DNA of 64,000 nt from Phytophthora quininea (taxonomy: Eukaryota; Oomycota; Peronosporomycetes; Peronosporales; Peronosporaceae): assembly GCA_011947345.1 (NCBI GenBank), contig JAAVTG010000023.1, forward strand, positions 1-64,000, given 5' to 3'. The notes beneath the pieces are model-generated. The model was not told where the DNA came from. It worked only from the letters and a program-made list of their open reading frames with translations, and made no database searches. A program made the translations under genes and the position numbers. The number at the start of each line of letters is the position of its first letter. The stretch's first letter is position 1. Below, one piece after another: positions 55,875-64,000 of the stretch.

Positions 55875-55883
55875 TGCAACCTG
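55875..55883. repeat. Right 9-bp target site duplication of the MULE
   Basis: TGCAACCTG immediately after the right end of the element; identical to 55201-55209. Confidence 0.85.
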
Positions 55884-56168
55884 GAATCAACAGCGATTAT
55901 GGGTCACTCCACATATACGGTGGCACACCCACCGTTCGTACCCGGTATTGGAAGCATCCATTTTCTCACCTGATATGTTTTCCTCGCGAGAACTCCACTG
56001 AGGCTGAGTTTGCTCTCCAACATCTCTATCTCTAACTTGAAGTAACATCTCGACTACGGTAGTCAAACAAGCTTTGAGGACTGAACGGAAGCACGACCAA
56101 ATTCCACACCAATTGAATTCCAACCAGAAACCCACACAATAATCCGGAACTTGGCGTCCATTCATTTC

Positions 56169-57575
56169 TCAAGCTGCCGACCACAACACCGTCGAATTTC
56201 CGCCAGCGCTGGCTAAAAGATGACGTCTCGGATTCCACTGCAAGTCCACGATAGAACCATTGTGACCTTGAGCAAACTGGTGGACGTACTGTCCATTTGA
56301 ACTGTTGTAGAAGAAGACCCGTCCATCTTCCGATCCGGTGACCACATACGCGCCATCAGAAGAGTAGCAGCAACCGAGTTGAGTTTCACCTCGTTGGCTT
56401 GCCCCATGCTCCTTGAAGAGATGCAGTAACTTGCCTTCAAAAGCGTCCAGATGAAGGAACACCCCCGGTTTGTCGTAACGAGCAACTGATTTCCATCGGG
56501 GCTGAACTTGAGGTCGAGTGCATGCATCTTCTTGACATTCAAACTTGGAGCTTGCAATTGCGCGAGGTACGGGTCCACGGCGGCCATGACAGACTGGTCG
56601 TACAGCGAGAACTTGGCGAACGGTCCTTCCTGGTAATTTCTCGCATCGTACATGCGGATCAAATGGTCGTCCGTGTAGACGCCAAACACCACGCCTTCCT
56701 GGTCGTACGCGGCGCAAACGTGCGAGACCGGAAGGTGGTCAACTCGAATGAGCGCCTGCAAAGCATTGAGTCAATTGAAGTCTTAATCACGGGGTACAGG
56801 TAGTTGATCCGTACCGAGGTGTCGGAATTGCGAAGATCCCACAAGCGAACCGTGCCGTCCATTCCAGCCGAAAGAAACTCGTCCGCCGTAGGGTGCATCA
56901 TCAACGACGTCACTCTAGATAGGAAAACACAGACACAACAAAAAACGTCAGTTTTATCGTTCATCACCACGACAAAATATCGTTTGCATACCTGTCGGTG
57001 TGGCCCGTGTAATACCGAAGGAACTTGTTATCGAAGAACGAGTGGTAGCGAATGCGATCTATAATACACATTTGTTAACAGTTGGGATTATACAAGCCCA
57101 GACAAAGTACCGTATTGACAACCCACGCTAGAAAATCAAGGTATCTTACGGTCATTGGCACTGTTGGCCGAGGAGAAAACCACGCAGTCTGGGTGGTGTG
57201 TGAAGCGCACGAGGCCGACGCCGTACCGCTTGGTGTAGATCGTCTTGGCGACACTGCAAACAACGATCCAGACGTGTTAGAATGGTCGTGGAACGCGCAG
57301 ACTAGAGTCAACACACTTACGTTCCACTCAGACAGTTGATCAGCGACAGCACGCCGTCGTCGCGACTGGAGACGCAGCGCTCTCCGTTGCGATGGAAGTC
57401 TAGCGATGTGTGGACGTTGGACTCTTCCTCCTCCTGCAAGCGCTCGAACTAGCGTCAGATCTGCGCATACATGCATAGCTTTGCAGTCTGTAATGTCTAC
57501 CTGCGGCGCGAAGTTGCGTGCGACGCTGTACGAGCGCAGCACGGCGTCCGTGAGCGCAGCTCCGCCTCCCTCCAT
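56169..57575 (-). CDS. WDR82: WDR82/Swd2-like WD40 protein
   Basis: Seven-bladed WD40 protein of the WDR82/Swd2 type, a subunit of Set1/COMPASS and of phosphatase/termination complexes. Exon 1 starts MEGGGAALTDAVLRSYSVAR at 57575. Later exons give HTSLDFHRNGERCVSSRDDG, TIYTKRYGVGLVRFTHHPDC, RYHSFFDNKFLRYYTGHTDR (a WDR82 hallmark), MHPTADEFLSAGMDGTVRLW, FGVYTDDHLIRMYDARNYQE and ALDLKFSPDGNQLLVTTN. About five introns. The frame breaks at CCCCC 56462-56466; restoring a base gives the last blades (GAYVVTGSEDGRVFFYNSSN) ending STVLWSAA. It is divergent from AP-4 epsilon with 198 bp between starts. Confidence 0.88.
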
Positions 57576-57773
57576 GTTTTGACGCAGATCGGCAATGCTA
57601 AAGGTCTAAATCCTAAATCTTTAAGCTATTCGACCAGCACCACATGCACTCAAACAATCCCATATATAAATTAATACCGGCTATCTCTTGTACCTTGTGC
57701 TGGTCGCTTAGCCAACAACCATACTACGTGGCGATGGTGCCATTGCGAGATTAGCTCTCCCCAAGCAGCGAGC

Positions 57774-60700
57774 ATGTCGGGCGGCCACCTCTCCAAGGAG
57801 TTCTTCGAGCTCGTCAAGTCCATCGGCGAGAGCAAGTCCAAGCAGGAGGAGGATCGCATCATCATCCATGAGGTGGCGCAGCTCAAGCGCAAGCTGAGCG
57901 AGGTGACGGCCACGAGCAGCACGTCCAGCAGCCTCGTCAACAAGCGCAAGAAGGAGTTCCTGATCCGCCTCATGTACGTGGAAATGCTGGGCCACGACGC
58001 CAGCTTCGGCTACATCAAGGCCGTGGAAATGACGGCCAGCACCAACCTCATGCAGAAGCGCGTGGGCTACCTCACGTGCAGCTTGTGCCTGTCCCCCACG
58101 CACGAGTTCCGCTTCATGATCATCAACCAACTGCAGAGAGACCTGCAGAGCTCCAACCACCTCGAGGTCTGCGCGGCACTCATGGCGGTCTGCAAGCTGG
58201 TGACCGTCGAGATGGTGCCGGCCGTGCAGCCCATGATCCTGGATCTGCTGCGTCACGACGCCGAGCTCGTGCGCAAGAAGGCGGTCATGGCGATCCACCG
58301 CTTCCACCAGCTCAATCCGGACTCAGTCAGTGAAACTGGAGATGCGCTGCGTCGCACACTGTGTGACCGCGATCCGAGCGTCATGGGAGCCACGCTCTGC
58401 ATCCTGCACGACCTAGCCGAAGCCACCCCCACCGACTACAAGGACCTGGTGCCCAGCTTTGTGAGCATTCTCAAGCAGATCACGGAGCACCGACTGCCAC
58501 GGGAGTTTGACTACCACCGCATCCCGGCGCCGTGGATCCAGATCCGTCTGCTCAAGATCTTGGCGCTGCTGGGTCAGGCCGACCAGCAGACGAGTGAAGG
58601 CATGTACGAGGTGCTGCACGACGTCATGCGTCGCGCGGACACTGGCATTAATGTTGGCTACGCGATCATTTACGAGTGCGTCCAGACGGTGACGACCATC
58701 TACCCGAACAGCACGCTTTTGGATGCTGCAGCGGCCAGCATTTCGCGCTTCATCTCGAGCGACAACCACAACCTCAAGTACTTGGGAGTCACGGGCCTTG
58801 CTGCCATTGTGAAGGACCACCCGCGCTATGCTGCAGCGCACCAAATGGCTGTCATTGACTGCCTGGAGGATCCTGATGAGACGCTCAAGCGCAAGACGTT
58901 GGATCTGTTGTACCGCATGACGAACCCCGTGAATGTGGAGTTTATCTCGGAAAAACTAACCCAGTTCCTGCGTGAAGCCTCCGATGTATTCTTGCGCACG
59001 GAGCTGGTCTCGCGCATCACACAGTGCGCCGAGCGATACGCCCCCAGCAACGCCTGGTACATCCAGACTATGACGAATGTGTTCGAACTGGGTGGCGATC
59101 TTGTTCGTCCGGAGGTGGCGCACAACCTGCTCCGTTTGATCGCAGAGGGAAGCGGTGAGGACGAAGACCAGGACATGGAACTTCGTCGCGACGCCGTTGA
59201 TACGTACCTGGAATTGCTGGAACGTCCTGTTCTGCCGGACATTCTTGTGTGCACTATGGCTTGGGTGTTGGGTGAGTACGGCTACCTCTCCGAAGTTATG
59301 GAGTTGGAGGAGATCTGCGAGCGCCTCGTCGAACTAGTTGACCGTCCGTTCGACCAGGAGGACACTACGCGTGGCTACGTGCTTTCGGCCGTGACGAAGA
59401 TCACGGCTCAGATGGGCCACACGATCGACGTGGCCGACGCCATGATGGACAAGTACAAGACAAGTCGCAGCACGGACCTCCAGCAGCGCTGCTTCGAGTA
59501 CCTTGCTCTGACCAAGAACTTCTCGCTGATGAACGAGGTCTTTCCTGAAGATGCCAGTTGCGAGGACATTGAAGTGGACCCAAACCTCTCCTTCCTGACA
59601 GGCTTCGTCGAGAAGGCAGCAGCACAGGGAGCACCTCTGTACGACCCACCTGAGGACTCGGATGATGAGGATGAAGGCTACAACCACCGACGCAACGGCG
59701 GCGATTCGAACCGTCTCAACTTTGAGGCGTACAAGAAGCCCGAGATTCCATACCCGACCAAATTGCCTCCTGCGGACCAGCAAGGTGCATTCGGTGCCAA
59801 CAAGTGGGGCAACAATGGCGCTCAGTCTGCACAAGGTGGCATGCCTGGAATGGGTAGCAATGGTGCCTGGCCAGGAGCGAACGGCCCCGACCCCGCCGGA
59901 GGATTCGGTAAGCGTGGAGTTGTCAAGAATGTGTGGGGTCCTACCGGTCTCAACACCCCAGACAACGGTGCCTTGCTGGGCGCCTGGTGCTGGTGCTCCT
60001 GGAGGCTACCCGTCCGACCAATACAACCAGGGCAGCCAGGGTAACCTTGGTGGCTCCGGTTATGGCGGAAATGCAGGCTACGGCGGAAACAATGCTTATG
60101 GTGGGAATGGCGCGTACGGTGCTCAGCCGCCGCAGCAGCAACAACAGCAGGAATATGGCGCCCCAACAATTACGACAACGGCGAGCCTTCCAGCGAGGAC
60201 GAAGCAAGTGGAGGTATTGACGAGCGACAAATTCTGGCGTCCGCTATCTTCGGCGGAATTCCCGGCGCCCCGGCTCCGATGCCAGGTGCGCGCCGTGTTG
60301 GTACCAATGCGCGTTCGACGCTTAACTCGAACCGCCGCTCGGCGCGCTCGTCAAAGCGTGCATCAAGCCGCAGCGACCAACAGCAACAACAGCCTCAGCA
60401 ACAGCAGGCACCAGCCCCGGTTGAACAAGCAGCACCACCGCAGCAGCAGCCGAAGGTCGAGGTGGACTTGCTCGACATCTCATTCGACGCGCCCGCAGCT
60501 CCTCAAAACACGGGAATGTTCCAGCAGCCACCGCCACCGCAGCAGCCACCACAGCAGCCCATGATGAACGCGGATCCGTTCGCTATGGGGTCCCCGCTTG
60601 CACCAGCCCTTGCTCCCGAGGCAAGCTCTCCTGCGGCGCCGTTGGATCCGTTCGACATGTCGGGCCTTGGCTCCAGCATGAACGGTAAGTACACTTGCGA

Positions 60701-61267
60701 TCCTATTGACCCTCGCAGCTACTCATCATGTTTGTGTCTGCTTTGTATGTAGCTGCTGTTGAGCTTGGAAAGAGTCCCGCTGGCAGTCTCGACATGCTTG
60801 GTGGCAGCACTAGCAGCAGCGTTAGCGTGTTCCAATACAACGGCCGCCAGCTTGAGCCGTGGCAAATCACGACCCAGGACTTTGGCGGTCGCTGGGGAGC
60901 GTGCCCGTGCGAAAAGAAGACCAAGGTCAACCCGAGCGGCATCCGCACGCTTGAGGATTTCATGGGGCGCATGCACCAGTTTAATGTGCACACTGTGGAG
61001 GCCATTCCTACGAGTAAGTCCAACGTTGTGTTGCCTGCTTTACGAACACTAGTTTGCTCATAACGTTCGTATTTATCGTGCGCGTGTACAGCCAACGAAG
61101 CGATTGCAGCTTGTCGACTCGTGAACTCGGAGCACGTAGGATTGATCCACGTGAAGGTCCGCAGTGGCGGGTTCGTGGATCTCACGGTCCGCACTGCCGA
61201 CATGAACTTCACGGACCAGCTTCTGGAGGCCAGCGCAGCGGCTCAAGTAAGGCTAGTGGAATGGTGA
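57774..61267 (+). CDS. AP4E1: AP-4 complex epsilon subunit
   Basis: Large adaptin of the trans-Golgi AP-4 coat. Start MSGGHLSKEFFELVKSIGES. The alpha-solenoid trunk is epsilon-type: EEDRIIIHEVAQLKRKL, RLMYVEMLGHDASFGYIKAV, MAIHRFHQLNPDSVSETGDA, YAIIYECVQTVTTIYPNSTL. It is followed by a Gly/Gln/Pro-rich hinge of about 250 residues, then the C-terminal appendage (EPWQITTQDFGGRWGACPCE, DFMGRMHQFNVHTVEAIPT). The trunk is one uninterrupted exon. The hinge has frame breaks near 59983 and 60160-60280. Introns lie at about 60686-60752 and 61014-61091, and the stop is TGA at 61265-61267; a GTAAGG just before could mark another intron. The hinge is longer and more Gln-rich than usual. Confidence 0.9.
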
Positions 61268-61341
61268 AGTACAAATGAACCAACGTGAGTATACACCAGC
61301 GATGTTGTTCTTGTCGTGCATTGTGCCGAACATTCGCCAGG

Positions 61342-62926
61342 ATGGAGAATCCATCCACGCGCGGTTTGCTTTTGCGAGGTGGGCCAGTAGATTACTCTCG
61401 GACGGCGCAACAAACGCAGCAGTGGCAGCATCAGCTCGATAGCCATCAGCTGCAACAACAGACGGCGTCGCCTCCTGCTCTCGAGAGAGCAGCAAGCTCA
61501 GAGGGGGCCACGACTGCTCGACGCAATTCAGGTTTTTCGCGCCGACGGCAGGAACGGCATTCGCGCGCAGCGTCCAAGTCGAAGAGTGCTTCGAGTTGAA
61601 GTTGCTAGCCAGTTCGAGTATTCGGTCCACCAGTGGTATGCGTCCGCCAGCAGCTCTCGGGCATCAACATGGACCGTGTGTGTGCCGAGCATTGCCTTTC
61701 CCGCCACGAGCGAGCAGCTTCATGTCAATCCGAAAAGACAGGCCAGTGCTCAGTCGAGGCTTCCGCGCAGCAACAGCCCCAGCACCGCGGCGTGCTGCCT
61801 GAGCTGCCCTCCAGCGGAACACCCCCACCAGCAAGAGGCCGACAGCTCCGACTCGCTCTCACCGCTCCGCATAAACGTTCAGGTCCGAGTGCGGGCGCTG
61901 AACGTACAGACCCTTGGCTCCATGGCGAAGACAATCGAGGCCATGATGCCTACCACCCCGAAGAAGCCCCAGGCAGCCCCCACCAAAGACAGCTCGGACG
62001 TGAGCAAGCCGACCATCGTGCTGCAGCTGCCCGGCGTCCGACTGGCCGTGCTGACCAATGCGTACGACTCGCTACTGCATCTCGACATCTCCCTGAGCTC
62101 GGCGGCGTCGCTGCTGATCGCGACGTACATCGCCTGCATGCTGACATGGCACATCTTCACCTTCTGCATCACGTTGCTAGTGAACGGCGCGGCGTTTGTG
62201 ATCCTCACGGCAGCGACGTTCATGGGCTGCACGATCCTCTCGACGGACGCGTCGCGCGTGAAAACGTACGTCGAGCACTACTCCTCCGCCAATCAACAAC
62301 CAAAACCTCCTATTGCAGTCATTCAACTGCCGCCGCTCCGCATCGGCGGCTCGGAGCTGTTGCTGAAGGCTACCCATGTCGGCAAGACAGACGATACTGC
62401 TGCTATCAAGAGAAAGGAGTCCCAAGTCCCTGCTGCTCGTCGTCGCGTGCTCGGCCATTTGAACAGGAATCGTCTACTGGTGAATGTGGTCCCTGGTGAA
62501 ACGCGTCGCCGCGCCGATACGAATCTAGGCGAAGCGAACATCCGCGTCGGCAAGGCGTTCCTGCAGGCAGTGCCCGGCAAGCGCAAACCGCGTGACATTT
62601 ACGTCGTCCGCGTAGACTGCGGGGCCCAGAGCGCTACGCAAGAGAAACACATGAATCCTGTGATAATGTGGGACTTGACCGCTACATTTGACGAATTCAA
62701 GAAGCTCGAGAAGGACCTCAAGAAGGAAATCAAGGCCAAGAAGGAAACGCGCGGCGTCAAGGTGCCGCACCTGTCGAGTGGTGCGGTGCTGTTTGTACAG
62801 CTGGAGCTGACCGAGCATGTGCTCAACGCTCGCCGTGCTCGCGTGCAGACGTTCATCGACACTGTGCGCGCCAACCCGGTGCTGTCGAGCTCGGCGTCCC
62901 TGCGGAAGTTCTGCCAAGCGTATTAA
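61342..62926 (+). CDS. Membrane-anchored PX-domain protein
   Basis: The C-terminal part is certain. MAKTIEAMMPTTPKKPQ (ATG at 61922) leads to two adjacent membrane helices (LLIATYIACMLTWHIFTFCI, VNGAAFVILTAATFMGCTIL), then a linker. A PX-like domain follows (RDIYVVRVDCGAQSATQEKH, MWDLTATFDEFKKLEKDLKK, ARRARVQTFIDTVRANPVLS) and ends in TAA at 62926. The start is uncertain. An ATG at 61342 opens a Gln/Ser/Arg-rich leader (MENPSTRGLLLRGGPVDYSR) that ends at a stop near 61600, just where the PX frame becomes open, so a frameshift probably joins them. Neighbouring AP-4 ends 75 bp upstream. It may sit on endomembranes and bind phosphoinositides. Confidence 0.7.
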
Positions 62927-63693
62927 GTCTGTGCACCCTGACCAAACTCCGACTGAAGGAGGCGGGGACAGGTTGGGCAGAACGCACCGCCAGTGGAGAA
63001 CGAATTCATCAGCGGTGGAGTCGAAAAGAAGCCTTTGGCTTCGATCGAAAGAGTGCGTGAATATTACAGAGCGTCGCTTGATGTCGGGGTCGACCTCCGA
63101 AGTGGAGGTGGCGGATGTCCCTGGCGACTAGCGCGCGTTGGTCTATCCGAAGAAATTGTATTATCGGCTCGATTCTTACAAGGGCGCCTCTGAAGACAGG
63201 AGGCGGGCACTGCAGGAAAACTCGAGCGCAGACCGCTAACAGAAAACAACATGTAGTCACTATATATCTGTTGCTGTAGCGATCGTCGTGCAAGTGCATA
63301 ACGTAACGGCGGCAGTGATACAGCTCCTTGAACTTTTCCGGTGCCTCCCGTTGAGTCCTCGCCGATTATGGAATCATCGGATGCCCAGTGACTCCGCGGT
63401 ATTCACGTACATGCAGCAGGGCTCCCAGCATTTGCCTTCGTTGGCCAGCAGCAACCAGAGAGCATTGCTTCTGTCGGTACGATGAGCAACGCATGCAGTG
63501 TCCAACGTGAACGGCACTTGCCCAAAATGTCTGTCTTATTCGTCAATTGGGGGCGCGATTGGCTAAAGAATCCAGGCTTCCACTTTCGTAATCAGCGGGC
63601 CGGAACTACATGCCTGCGGCCGATGCGCCGGACGAGGACACTAAGAGACGGTTCTGCCTGCAACGTTGGCGGCGTCGCGCGGGGGCATTTGCA
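62927..63693. other. Intergenic 0.77 kb
   Basis: No gene, repeat or RNA structure that I can support. It should include the promoter of the partial gene at 63694. Confidence 0.5.
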
Positions 63694-64000
63694 ATGCGTC
63701 GGCAGCTCAGAGTGCCGCTCGCGCTAGTCCCGCTGCTGCGTATTGATCGCTGCGGCCGCAGCCGAGGACGCGGAGCAACACGCGGCGTTACGGAGGTTGA
63801 TGCCCATTACGTATTACGACTCGAGCTCCAGCTACGACTACCAGTGTACGGCGGCAAAGGGTTGCAATTGAGTGGGTTTACTATGGGACACTGAGCTGTT
63901 GGTGCTGCTGCTGCAGATGGCGACGATGACTACAAGGACAGCAAGAACAGCTCCAAGAGTAGCGGCGGCATCTCCAAGGAGATGATCATCGGCCTCAGCG
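63694..64000 (+). CDS. 5' end of a secreted or single-pass membrane protein (partial)
   Basis: ATG at 63694 gives a signal-peptide-like start (MRRQLRVPLALVPLL). One restored base near 63740 then gives VLIAAAAAEDAEQHAALRRL and MPITYYDSSSSYDYQ. A GTACG donor at 63846 and a CTGCAG acceptor at 63916 join this in phase to YGDDDYKDSKNSSKSSGGIS, then KEMIIGLS at the window edge. The last residues resemble the beginning of a transmembrane segment. A Ser/Gly/Asp-rich ectodomain before one helix is common in oomycete surface proteins. No family recognised. Confidence 0.5.

Overview
This is a gene-dense stretch of nuclear DNA from an oomycete, probably the Peronosporales/Pythiales group. The evidence is a GC-rich coding background, short introns of about 50-110 bp that mostly start GTACG or GTAAG, and the gene content: a giant beta-1,3-glucan synthase fused to a Skn1/Kre6-type GH16 domain, secreted GH30 beta-1,6-galactanases, and an axonemal dynein assembly factor expected in an organism with flagellated zoospores. 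I see no prokaryotic operons, CRISPR arrays, tRNA or rRNA genes.

Layout. 0.3-8.2 kb (-): GH16 plus glucan synthase fusion. 9.5-16.8 kb: TypA/BipA-like GTPase, DNAAF5/HEATR2-like HEAT protein, an unrecognised basic protein and a PRA1-family protein. 16.8-19.2 kb: gene-poor, with one small signal-peptide ORF and a fragment resembling a transposon end. 19.2-28.2 kb: ChaC gamma-glutamylcyclotransferase, a coiled-coil protein, a FAIM1-like protein with an endocytic-style tail, SAM50, a SETD9-like SET protein, V-ATPase subunit c'' and a lone RRM related to cyclophilin E. 29.5-49.7 kb: PX protein, ribonucleotide reductase R2, CTR9, an unrecognised acidic protein, an LRR protein, MSH6, a PH protein, RPL17, a HIRIP3/CHZ histone chaperone and a LAG1 ceramide synthase. 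50.2-55.9 kb: a small-molecule kinase, two tandem secreted GH30 enzymes, and a 665-bp Mutator-like element with about 100-bp inverted ends and a perfect 9-bp target duplication. 56.2-64.0 kb: WDR82/Swd2, AP-4 epsilon, a membrane-anchored PX protein, and the 5' end of a secreted or membrane protein that runs off the window.

Three features stand out. First, many genes carry apparent single-base losses, nearly all inside short homopolymers and in at least 15 otherwise conserved genes; this looks like consensus error, not gene decay, and it breaks a large share of the ORFs. Second, three S-phase-type genes (RNR R2, MSH6, HIRIP3/CHZ) have E2F-like sites just upstream, with an identical 11-mer in two of them. 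Third, several proteins have unusual architectures: GH16 plus glucan synthase, FAIM1 plus a QN-rich tail, DEK_C-like plus CHZ, and CTR9 with an inserted beta-rich module. Many neighbours are divergent pairs with only about 110-370 bp between start codons, so they probably share promoters.
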